From NCBI GenBank assembly GCA_002715965.1, contig PBAL01000036.1, positions 1-48,220 of the forward strand: a DNA stretch of 48,220 bases, given 5' to 3'. A program made the translations under genes and the position numbers. The notes under the pieces were generated by a model that was given only the letters and a program-made list of their open reading frames with translations, made no database searches and was not told where the DNA came from. This document shows, piece by piece, positions 35,301 through 42,883 of this stretch; the stretch's first letter is position 1, and each line of letters begins with the position of its first letter. This DNA is from Verrucomicrobiales bacterium. GTDB taxonomy: Bacteria > Verrucomicrobiota > Verrucomicrobiia > Limisphaerales > JAYPXF01.

Positions 35301-35389
35301 ACCGGCAGGATGTCACGACCAAAATCGGCGCCTTGCACAACTGCCGCAATGCCCACTGTGAGCAAAAGCAATATTCGACGGAGGTCCAT
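32375..35389 (-). CDS. PSD1 cytochrome-c-like / DUF1549-DUF1553 protein
   Basis: A 1004-residue exported protein (signal [20 protein letters not shown]). Residues about 22-110 are the planctomycete cytochrome c domain with a haem motif CFECH inside [24 protein letters not shown]. DUF1549 follows (about 125-335: [57 protein letters not shown]). A middle region of about 300 residues probably contains a carbohydrate-binding-like sandwich. DUF1553 closes the protein (about 700-990: [36 protein letters not shown]). It is encoded directly upstream of the DUF1501 gene. The pair is widespread near sulfatases and glycoside hydrolases, but its function is unproven. Confidence 0.93.
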   Translation of the reverse strand: [1004 protein letters not shown]

Positions 35390-35429
35390 ATCAGACAGCC
35401 TGCCACAATTTTCGGCAGCGCAAAAGTGG

Positions 35430-36362
35430 TCAAAGCTTCAACAAGCGATGGGCATTCCGATACAAAATCTTCCGCTCGATTTCTTTGGAAGACGACAGGC
35501 GCCTGACCACTGCGATCGTGCGTGCGCCGGTGCAGCCGGGACCGCGACCGAGGGTATCGTTGCAGTCCGAACCGAACATGATCTTGTCCTGGTGGCGTTC
35601 GAGAAAACCGCGCGTATGTTTCTCGTCACGAATCAGGCTGTTGTTGCCCGAACCGGCGGAAAGATCGGCATACATGTTCGGAAATTCACGCAGGTAAGTG
35701 TCCGTCAAACCACCGGCCGTAACGGGTCCCTTCGGATACAAGACCCTGGGATCGTGATTCTTGTCGATGTGCCCCCACCAGGTCTGGGCGTGACCGATGA
35801 AGTTGACGTCGGGGAACTTCTTGAGAATTCGTGGCAGCTTCTCGAATCCCATATTCCAGGCGCGGTGCTGGAAATGCATCAACACCGGCACCTTGAACTC
35901 TTGAGCCAATTCCGCGAGCGCTTCGATCGGAGGTGAGTCGCTGCCGATCTTGAATTTCGATTCACCGATTCCGATCCCGCCATTGGCGAGATATTTTCGA
36001 ATGGTCTTCAACCCGCCCGGCACCCCCGGATGTTCATTGGCGAAGCGAACGAAGTGCTTCGGATACTTTTCAACAAGATCGACAGCTGCTTCATTAACTG
36101 CGCGTTCTGCGCGGGTGGGATCCTTCCGTTTCGTGTTGTCGCCTTGCACCCGGTCAAACGCGCGGGCCGAGGGGAGAATCACGGTAGTGGTGACGCCCAT
36201 CGCCCGTTGGTGTGCCAGCAATGCTTTGTCCAACCGTCCCTTGTAGTGCTGGTGTTGGTGGATATCGATGATGGGCTCGACCGTATCCCTGGCAAACGCC
36301 GGCATCGTGGACGCGGAAACGACGGTGGCAACAAATCTTCGACGATCGATCAGCGGGGACAT
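35430..36362 (-). CDS. Amidohydrolase-family (TIM-barrel) protein with Tat-type signal
   Basis: The 310-residue product begins with a twin-arginine-like signal (DRRRFVATVVSASTMPAFA). PIIDIHQHQHYKG supplies the H-x-H metal site at the first barrel strand of the amidohydrolase_2 family; VPVLMHFQHRAW, VNFIGHAQTWWG and KIMFGSDCND give the later His and Asp ligands. The family includes decarboxylases and lactonases, and the substrate here is unknown. It lies 40 bases upstream of the DUF1553 gene and 68 bases downstream of a sulfatase gene, all on the minus strand, so a catabolic operon is likely. Confidence 0.85.
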   Translation of the reverse strand: MSPLIDRRRFVATVVSASTMPAFARDTVEPIIDIHQHQHYKGRLDKALLAHQRAMGVTTTVILPSARAFDRVQGDNTKRKDPTRAERAVNEAAVDLVEKYPKHFVRFANEHPGVPGGLKTIRKYLANGGIGIGESKFKIGSDSPPIEALAELAQEFKVPVLMHFQHRAWNMGFEKLPRILKKFPDVNFIGHAQTWWGHIDKNHDPRVLYPKGPVTAGGLTDTYLREFPNMYADLSAGSGNNSLIRDEKHTRGFLERHQDKIMFGSDCNDTLGRGPGCTGARTIAVVRRLSSSKEIERKILYRNAHRLLKL

Positions 36363-36430
36363 CAGGTGAGCCTAAACTTAATCCCGCATAACACGATCGA
36401 ATTCAGTCCCCGGACGAGTGAGGGAATTCA

Positions 36431-38755
36431 TCATTTGACGGGCTTGTCGGACTGGAAGATGTGATCAACCACGATATGGCCCCAACCGCGCGTTGCCTCA
36501 TCGACGATCTCGATCCGGGCTTGTCGGCCGCGGTAGGGTGCAACGTTCCACGAAACCCACTGCATGACCTTTTTGCCCCGCGCGTTCTTGGTAGCTGAAC
36601 CCGTGGCACTGAGCACGGGTTTGCCGTCGATGAGGAGGTTGACGCAGGTCTTGCCCTTGTGGCTGCCGCCGGCAACGAGGAAGTTGATACGTTTTCGATC
36701 GATTTCAAAAGTCGGCGACGTGAGCCGTCCAGTGGCTGCGTCGCCTCCACCGGCCACGTGGGTGTCAAGCACCCGCCTACCGTCATGGAGATCGACCCGA
36801 AGATCGGTGACCGGTCCGGATCCGAATGCTGTGCCGGTTGCCGTCCACTCGCCATAAGTCTTGCCCTCGAAGTTTGTCAGCCGCAGATCATTCTTGGACA
36901 AGGTGATGGCGCGGGCCGGTTTTATTTGGCGCCCTCTCTTTCTTGGTGGAGTGACGGGAGCTGTGCCGGTGGGCTTACGATCTGTGACGGCCGTCAACTT
37001 CGCCTCGTTCTGATTCAAGCGCTTCAGGTACACGTAGATCGAACTGCAGAGAATACGGTCTTGCGAATCGAGCAGATAGGTCTGAAGACGGTTCTTCCCC
37101 TTGGGCAGATTGACACGGAAACAAACAGCCTGAGTTTCGCTGGGGATGTTCAGTGTGTAGTTCTCTCCGGCGATCTGGAGATTTGCGGCAGTGATCGGAC
37201 GTGCACTGATCGACTTGTCCTCCGGTCCCTTGAATCCTTCGATGAAGACCTTCCTGGATTCACGAGGCCACCGGCGCATCTCCAGTTCATACGTGCCGGC
37301 GCGATCGACGATCACCTCCCAGTAGCCCTTGGCCGTCGCGCGGGTCAGTCCGCCCCGATTGTCGCAATAGTCGCCCGTCCAATCCTGCGCATAGAGGACG
37401 GTTGGATTCGACTCCGGCGAACCAACATGGATCCAGCGGATCTTCTCGTACAATGGGGCCGCCTCTTTGTGCCAGGCGTCGTAGTGCGCGGACATTGCGG
37501 CAACGATTTGTGGGTTCTTTCCCGCAACGTTCGTCTTTTGCCCAGGATCGCGCCCAATGTGGTAAAGCTCCCTGTTTCCGACCAGTCGCCACTTGTTCCA
37601 AAGCACGACCGCGGGATCCCATGGCGCGCCGGAAACACGGTATTGAATGACCAATTTTCGATCAGGGAGTTCGCTTTCCGTTCCCTTCAACAAACCCGCG
37701 AGGCTCGTGCCGTCAAAGCTCGATTGACCGGCCTGAAGCGAACAGAGTTCGATGAGCGTCGGCAACAGATCCTGCGCCTGCGTCAGGTCGTCGATATCGC
37801 GTCGGTGCTTCAACGGACCCGCCGGCCAGCGAACAAAAAGGGGAACGCGATGGCCGCCTTCGTACACGCTCGTTTTCTTGTCACGCATGCCGGCGTTGTA
37901 GATTGCCTGGGCTTGCCGGCTTTGCGTGCCGTTGTCGGTCATGTAGATAAGGATGGTGTTGTCGCGTAATTCCCGGTCTTTCAGAAACGCTTCCAAGCGC
38001 CCGAGATTCTCGTCGAGATTTGCGATCATGCCGTAAAACTCCGCGGGCATTGGTTTGCCCTCATGAGAGCCGCGATACGGCTTGGCGTATTTCTCTTCAC
38101 ACACGTTCGGGACGTGCGGGGTGTTCGTCGGCAGGTAAAGGAAGAAGGGATTCTTCGTTCCTTGTTCTTTGTTCTTCGTTTGAATCGCATCGATCCATTT
38201 CATGGATTCGTTGAAGAAGATATCGGTGCAGTAGCCTTCATACTTCTTGTCCGTTCCATTGTGGGAAAGTACCGGGTCGAAGTAGGTGTTGGCCCAGTAG
38301 TCGGCGAGCGAAGTGATGCCCCACGCTCGGTGATGAATGGTTTCCTGAAAACCGCGATCTTGCGGGCGAAACGGATAGCTGTCGCCTAGATGCCACTTGC
38401 CAAAATGGCCGGTGGCGTATCCCGCGTCCGCAAAGAAGTTGGACATCATCGGAATGTCTGAACGCGGCATGGAACGTCCCTGGCAAACCGCAGTGCAGCC
38501 GTTCTTCATAGCATCACGGCCGGTAAGGAGTTGTCCCCGTGTGGGGGAGCACATCGGTGCCACGTGAAAATCCGTGAAGCGCACGCTTTGCGAATGCAGC
38601 TTGTCCATGTTCGGTGTTTTCAGGACAGGATTGCCGTGCACGGACATGTCTCCATAACCCTGATCATCGGTCATGATGAGGATGACGTTGGGGCGCTCGG
38701 CACGGACCACGAGTGAACACAGGGCAATGATGAGAAGTGGAACGAATCGTTTCAT
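36431..38755 (-). CDS. Exported arylsulfatase with two C-terminal beta-rich modules
   Basis: This 774-residue protein starts with a signal peptide (FVPLLIIALCSLVVRA). The sulfatase domain (about 20-460) has the metal site MTDDQGYGDMS, an intact formylglycine site MCSPTRGQLLTGR with Cys69, and YMTDNGTQSRQAQ. A beta-rich domain follows (about 470-595, YWEVIVDRAGTYELEMRRWPRES), common in this sulfatase group. The last 150 residues (FEGKTYGEWTATGTAFG to WGHIVVDHIFQSDKPVK) form a module also found between the sulfatase and GH32 domains of the fusion protein at 42884-47857. The likely role is sulfate removal from an extracellular polysaccharide. Confidence 0.92.
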   Translation of the reverse strand: MKRFVPLLIIALCSLVVRAERPNVILIMTDDQGYGDMSVHGNPVLKTPNMDKLHSQSVRFTDFHVAPMCSPTRGQLLTGRDAMKNGCTAVCQGRSMPRSDIPMMSNFFADAGYATGHFGKWHLGDSYPFRPQDRGFQETIHHRAWGITSLADYWANTYFDPVLSHNGTDKKYEGYCTDIFFNESMKWIDAIQTKNKEQGTKNPFFLYLPTNTPHVPNVCEEKYAKPYRGSHEGKPMPAEFYGMIANLDENLGRLEAFLKDRELRDNTILIYMTDNGTQSRQAQAIYNAGMRDKKTSVYEGGHRVPLFVRWPAGPLKHRRDIDDLTQAQDLLPTLIELCSLQAGQSSFDGTSLAGLLKGTESELPDRKLVIQYRVSGAPWDPAVVLWNKWRLVGNRELYHIGRDPGQKTNVAGKNPQIVAAMSAHYDAWHKEAAPLYEKIRWIHVGSPESNPTVLYAQDWTGDYCDNRGGLTRATAKGYWEVIVDRAGTYELEMRRWPRESRKVFIEGFKGPEDKSISARPITAANLQIAGENYTLNIPSETQAVCFRVNLPKGKNRLQTYLLDSQDRILCSSIYVYLKRLNQNEAKLTAVTDRKPTGTAPVTPPRKRGRQIKPARAITLSKNDLRLTNFEGKTYGEWTATGTAFGSGPVTDLRVDLHDGRRVLDTHVAGGGDAATGRLTSPTFEIDRKRINFLVAGGSHKGKTCVNLLIDGKPVLSATGSATKNARGKKVMQWVSWNVAPYRGRQARIEIVDEATRGWGHIVVDHIFQSDKPVK

Positions 38756-38883
38756 GCGGTGACGGCGGAAGTTCTAGCTCCTCCAAACAGAACTGTCAGG
38801 CGACAAGTGCGGGACTCGGCCAACCGTCCGTTGTTGCTTCAGATTCTCGTGATCCTGCGGAGCGGAAGGAGCGCCGTTGCGCT

Positions 38884-39441
38884 TTACTGAACGACGGCGG
38901 TCAATGGCATGGCATCCAATACGCGATAGAACTCCTGCGAGCTGCGGCAGCGCGGAATCGCGTACCAGCGATCATCGTTCTTCGACACGACGATCCGGGT
39001 CTTGTATTCGAGGCCATCGCCGTTCAACGCGGCCACCTCGCAGCCACGTAGCTCTGGAGCGTAGTAGGTGCTCACGAATTGCCCGTGCAGCTTGTCCATA
39101 TCCTCGGAGCTGAATTCGTCGCTGGCAACGACGCGCGCCGTCCCCTCTTTCATTTGCTTGGGAAGGTCATCGACGGACACCGCTTTCTTTCCGGACCAAT
39201 ACATCGTTTGCTGAAGACAGTCGGTGTAGCGGGTGGGCCAATCATTCACACCTTCACAAACACCCAGCAAACGAGACCGGACGAACAACTTGCGATCTCG
39301 ATAAGCTCCCGCGCGAAACATCGTGATGGCCGCTTCCTCCGGTGCGGTGAATCCTATGCCGGACCTTGGCACCGATGGCTGACGTTGCGCACAGGACAAG
39401 GAAAGCACTGTGAGCAGGATGATGCATATCGATCGGGTCAT
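38884..39441 (-). CDS. Unrecognised exported protein, possible lipoprotein
   Basis: A 185-residue protein with an N-terminal hydrophobic signal (MTRSICIILLTVLSLSC). The Cys at 17 could be a lipidation site, but the lipobox is imperfect. The rest is a mixed alpha/beta sequence with five further Cys, including GVCEGVNDWPTRYTDCLQQ and LRGCEV, and RWYAIPRCRSS. I do not recognise the family. It lies 128 bases upstream of the large sulfatase gene on the same strand and may belong to that transcript. Confidence 0.6.
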   Translation of the reverse strand: MTRSICIILLTVLSLSCAQRQPSVPRSGIGFTAPEEAAITMFRAGAYRDRKLFVRSRLLGVCEGVNDWPTRYTDCLQQTMYWSGKKAVSVDDLPKQMKEGTARVVASDEFSSEDMDKLHGQFVSTYYAPELRGCEVAALNGDGLEYKTRIVVSKNDDRWYAIPRCRSSQEFYRVLDAMPLTAVVQ

Positions 39442-39662
39442 GGTGCTATTGAAGGCGTAATTCCGGTTTGGGTTGTCAGATGGGTATAAGCAATCTGACG
39501 GGAAGAGATCGCGTCGTCAACGTGTCGCTTTGTCTGCGCTGCACGAATCACAACTCGTTTGAGGAGAACTTGTAAGCAAGCTGATTCTTCTGGTCACCAG
39601 CGTGCCGGGAACAAAGGGCGGATCTGGATGACAAATTGCCGCGTTCGTTGCATCAATTCAAT

Positions 39663-40145
39663 ATGTCCAATCTGGTCACCGACGAAGTGGCCGAATCGAT
39701 CGGCCAGAGCGTGCTCTGCTGGCTCGCCACCGTCTCGAGTGACGGCGTCCCGAATGTCTCCCCCAAGGAAGCCTTTCTACATGATGGTGAGGGCAGCATC
39801 CTCATCGCGAACATAGCTTCGCCAGTGACCGCGCGGAACATCGAGCAGAACGAGAAGGCCTGTCTCAGCTTCGTGAATGTGTTTGTTCAAAAGGGATTCA
39901 AAGTGGTCGGGACAGCAATCGTGCTCAAGCCTGACGACGATGGATACAACGGGAGGCTCGCGAAGTTTACTGCGATGATTGGCGCGACGTTTCCGGTGAT
40001 CTCGATCATTGAAATCACACCAAACTCAATCGCTGAAATCGTTGCGCCAAGTTATCGGCTCTTCCCAGATTCAGGGCCGGAGGATCGGATCACGGAAGCA
40101 TTGGCCGCCTACCGCGTGGATGAATACCGGAAGCGGGCGAAGTAG
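39663..40145 (+). CDS. Pyridoxamine 5'-phosphate oxidase-like FMN-binding protein
   Basis: ATG 39663 gives a 160-residue cytoplasmic protein with a split-barrel flavin-binding fold. LCWLATVSSDGVPNVSPKEAFLHD is the typical first beta-hairpin of this superfamily; ILIANIASPVTARNIEQNEKACLSFVNVF and KGFKVVGTAIVLKPDD are the next strands. Members reduce or oxidise flavin, haem or other small substrates, and many are uncharacterised. An upstream ATG-less extension to 39636 is less likely. The next gene fragment starts shortly after the stop. Confidence 0.83.
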   Translation: MSNLVTDEVAESIGQSVLCWLATVSSDGVPNVSPKEAFLHDGEGSILIANIASPVTARNIEQNEKACLSFVNVFVQKGFKVVGTAIVLKPDDDGYNGRLAKFTAMIGATFPVISIIEITPNSIAEIVAPSYRLFPDSGPEDRITEALAAYRVDEYRKRAK

Positions 40146-40230
40146 ACGGTCCCGACTTGCCATCCTTGTCGCGGCATCGATTCCGAGGCGGGGCAACGTC
40201 GTTCCCGGTTATGACAATCTGGTTCCCAAC

Positions 40231-40659
40231 ATGACCGGTCTGCCCCATGCGCAGGCCTTGGTGTGGTATGACGTGGACGTGAACCGCTTGGAAGAGATGG
40301 TTCTCCAGCTGGAACCTCGGGACCACGCGCAGACCGTGCAGATCGACAACCTGCGAGGCAATCGCCGGGCTCGGCCGACGATCCTTGATTCCAATCCGAA
40401 CGCCTTCTTCCCGTTCATCGACAGTCGCGTCACCGATCGAATGTATGGAGCCCGCATGAATCAAGCCGGGCATCTACCGATCCTCGATGACCTCGTCAGC
40501 GATCAGGAAAAGAAGAAGCAGGCCGCGGCCCGTGAAAAGGCAGCCGGCGAGACGTGGAAGACCGAGTTCTTCAAGAAACATCCTCAGGCGGACGCCAACA
40601 AGGATGGGAAACTGACCTGGTACGAACTCCAGAGCTTCCAGAAAAAGACCGGGAACTGA
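40231..40659 (+). pseudogene. C-terminal fragment with an EF-hand
   Basis: This frame looks coding from about 40190 to its stop but has no plausible N-terminus; ATG 40231 is only the first internal start. It contains LVWYDVDVNRLEEMVLQLEP, DSNPNAFFPFIDSRVTDRMYGARMN, a Lys/Ala-rich linker and a C-terminal EF-hand loop (DANKDGKLTWYEL). The upstream part may have been replaced by the preceding flavoprotein gene. It converges on the next sulfatase gene with 2 bases between stops. Function unknown. Confidence 0.4.
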
Positions 40660-40661
40660 GA

Positions 40662-42005
40662 TTATTTTCCTTCCGGACCCTCACGCCAGTGACGCAGCTC
40701 TCGCGAAAGCCTGGCTTCGACGAGCCTGCTGTCGGGCTGGCCGGCAAGATTTGTAAGTTCGTGTGGATCGGCGGTGAGGTCAAACAGCTGCCGTTCTCCG
40801 GTGACAAGATGATCGATGAGTTTGTAGCGCGGCGTGCGAATGGCGCGCGTGACCGTGAAGCGCCGGGGATCGTGGTAGGAGAAGAACAGCTGTTTCCGTG
40901 GTGAGCCATTTCCCGTGTAGAGGCCCAAGAGGCTTTGACCTTCCACGTTCGCGGGAATCTTCACGCCGGTGAACTCACAGATGGTCGGGAGGATGTCCAT
41001 CGTACTGACGAGATCGGAGCATCTGGCGGCATGGGAATCCAAATTTGGGTGACGAATGATGAGCGGGGTGCGAATGCCTTCCTCATACATCGTCTGCTTG
41101 CCAATGATGCCGTGGGAGCCCATCGACATCCCCTTGACGCTGGCAAAGATGATCAACGTCTCATCATCAAGACCGCTTTCCTTCAATGCCGTCAGGATCC
41201 GCCCGACCTGCGCGTCAAGGTGTTCGAACATGGCATAGTATTCGGCGGTGGCTTCGCGGACGTCTTTTGCGGTGCGCGGGAACGGCAGGACGGTTTCATC
41301 GCGGATCTTCGGGTTGAACTGTTTGAAGGGCGGCTTGGCCATGAAGTTCGGCGGTGCAAGCACCTCGTCCGGCGAATACTTGTCTTCATAACCCGGCGGC
41401 GCTTGGAACACGTCGTGGCCGACGGTGTAGGCCAATACCATGCAGAACGGACGCCTGGGTTTGCCGGTGAGATACTTGACGGCGTCATCCGTGAATACTG
41501 TCGATGAATAATCCTCCGCCGTCCGTCGGGATTTCGGCCCGCCGCCGAAGGGAGTGAGCGCGAGTTCGAAGTGATCGAACTTTCCTCCGGCCCAGCAACG
41601 GCCGCCCGTGGTGTATCCGCGCGTCCACGGTTTGCCGTCGTTATGCCACTTGCCGATGAAACAGGTTTCGTATCCCGCTTCCGCCAGCACGCGCGGCAGC
41701 AACGGTGAATCCGCCTTGATCACCTTGCCATTGAACGTGACCCCGTTGGACCAACTGTCCTGTCCCGTATAGAGACAAGCCCGACTTGGCGTGCAAATCG
41801 GATTGGGAGTGAAGCAGCGATCGAAGTATACACCATCAGCCGCCAGACGATCCAGGTTTGGCGTGCGAATGACATCATTCCCCGAACAACCCAGAGCGCG
41901 ATAATTGTGATCGTCGCTGAGCAGCAGAACGACGTTGGGCCGTTCCGCCGCGAGGTGGATAGCGGAGAGTAAGAGAGACCAGAGGATGATGAGTCGTGAA
42001 TTCAT
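40662..42005 (-). CDS. Exported sulfatase with a substituted metal-binding motif
   Basis: A 447-residue sulfatase with a signal peptide (LIILWSLLLSAIHLAA), first metal block LLLSDDHNYRALG, intact formylglycine site ICTPSRACLYTGQ with Cys71, FIGKWHNDGKP, and AYTVGHDVFQAPPGYEDKYSP. At the late metal site, where relatives read S-D-H-G or S-D-N-G, this protein reads ASVKGMSMGSHG (Val290, Lys291), so two residues that normally hold the calcium ion and sulfate are replaced. The rest of that loop, GKQTMYEEGIRTPLIIRHP, is normal. It may be inactive or altered in specificity. Confidence 0.87.
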   Translation of the reverse strand: MNSRLIILWSLLLSAIHLAAERPNVVLLLSDDHNYRALGCSGNDVIRTPNLDRLAADGVYFDRCFTPNPICTPSRACLYTGQDSWSNGVTFNGKVIKADSPLLPRVLAEAGYETCFIGKWHNDGKPWTRGYTTGGRCWAGGKFDHFELALTPFGGGPKSRRTAEDYSSTVFTDDAVKYLTGKPRRPFCMVLAYTVGHDVFQAPPGYEDKYSPDEVLAPPNFMAKPPFKQFNPKIRDETVLPFPRTAKDVREATAEYYAMFEHLDAQVGRILTALKESGLDDETLIIFASVKGMSMGSHGIIGKQTMYEEGIRTPLIIRHPNLDSHAARCSDLVSTMDILPTICEFTGVKIPANVEGQSLLGLYTGNGSPRKQLFFSYHDPRRFTVTRAIRTPRYKLIDHLVTGERQLFDLTADPHELTNLAGQPDSRLVEARLSRELRHWREGPEGK

Positions 42006-42117
42006 GTTCGATCAGCAGATTTCGTTTCTATGGCACAATTGGTTGATTGACGGAACAGGAATACAAAGGACGACCTGACGTTGTTGAATAATTCAGCGCG
42101 ATCCGTATGCTTGAGCA

Positions 42118-42384
42118 ATGACGATATCTCTCGACCTGCTGGAAACCGTACTGACTCGCTTGAGCCAGACCGATGGTGGCGTGGAGGAGGAAACGAAACG
42201 GACACTCGTTTGCGGCCTTTACCGTGAGGGCCGCCTTTCCGCCACGGAAGCGATGGAATCATTGCACATCAGCAGTCGGGCGACGTTCGAGTCCTTGATC
42301 GCGCAATATCACGCTGTACGTGAATGGCCCGATGATGAGGTGGAGTCAGAGCTCGCCACAATTGAGCGATTGAATCGCGCATGA
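42118..42384 (+). CDS. UPF0175-family antitoxin
   Basis: This 88-residue protein matches the UPF0175 family, small helical proteins usually paired with DUF3368 PIN-like toxins. The core VCGLYREGRLSATEAMESLHISSRATFESLI is the typical helix-turn-helix-like segment. The acidic C-terminus (WPDDEVESELATIERL) could cover the toxin's active site. It is intact and sits 4 bases ahead of the toxin gene, which is broken. It begins 112 bases from the divergent sulfatase start. Confidence 0.75.
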   Translation: MTISLDLLETVLTRLSQTDGGVEEETKRTLVCGLYREGRLSATEAMESLHISSRATFESLIAQYHAVREWPDDEVESELATIERLNRA

Positions 42385-42388
42385 CCCA

Positions 42389-42871
42389 ATGGTGGTGAGC
42401 AACACATCGCCGCTGAACTACCTCATACTCATCGGCCAGGGAGAACTCTTGGGGACGCTTCGTGGCGAGCTTCACGTTCCCAGGTCGGTCTTGGATGAAC
42501 TGTCAGATCCCGCGACGCCCGAGATCGTCCGGAATTGAATGGCCGCCAAACCAGATTGGTTGAAGGTGCACGACGATTCGGTTGCAACATCCGTAGCAGA
42601 TTTCACGCATCGGCATCGTGGTGAGTAAGCCACCATCCGACTGGCGATGGCAGAACAGGCCGATCTCCTGCTCATTGATGATTTGGATGGACGGATCGCC
42701 GCGCGTGATGTTGGCGTGACGGTCATGGGATCGCTGGGTGTGATTGACGCCGCTGTGACCTCCGGTCTGGCTGACTTTGACGAGCTTCTGGCCGCGCTTC
42801 TTGACACCAGTTTCCGGGCATCACCCAAGCTGATCGACGCCCTGAAACGACGTCACACAAAGAGCAAATAA
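42389..42871 (+). pseudogene. DUF3368 PIN-like toxin with two in-frame stops
   Basis: One frame encodes a nearly complete DUF3368 protein of 160 codons: VVSNTSPLNYLILIGQGELL with the first catalytic Asp position replaced by the usual SNTSPL, HVPRSVLDELSD, then ATIRLAMAEQADLLLIDDLDGRIAARDVGVTVMGSLGV with the acidic motif, ending ASPKLIDALKRR. TGA at 42536-42538 and TAA at 42626-42628 interrupt it. Both are compatible with single-base substitutions, the second in the G-E-x-A-T motif. The toxin would have been an RNase; it is now probably dead while the antitoxin persists. Confidence 0.8.
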
Positions 42872-42883
42872 CTGAAGCTACTT

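Noticed and set aside
36659..37969. Plus-strand open frame of 436 codons
   Set aside because: Antisense to the sulfatase gene; no protein-like conservation.
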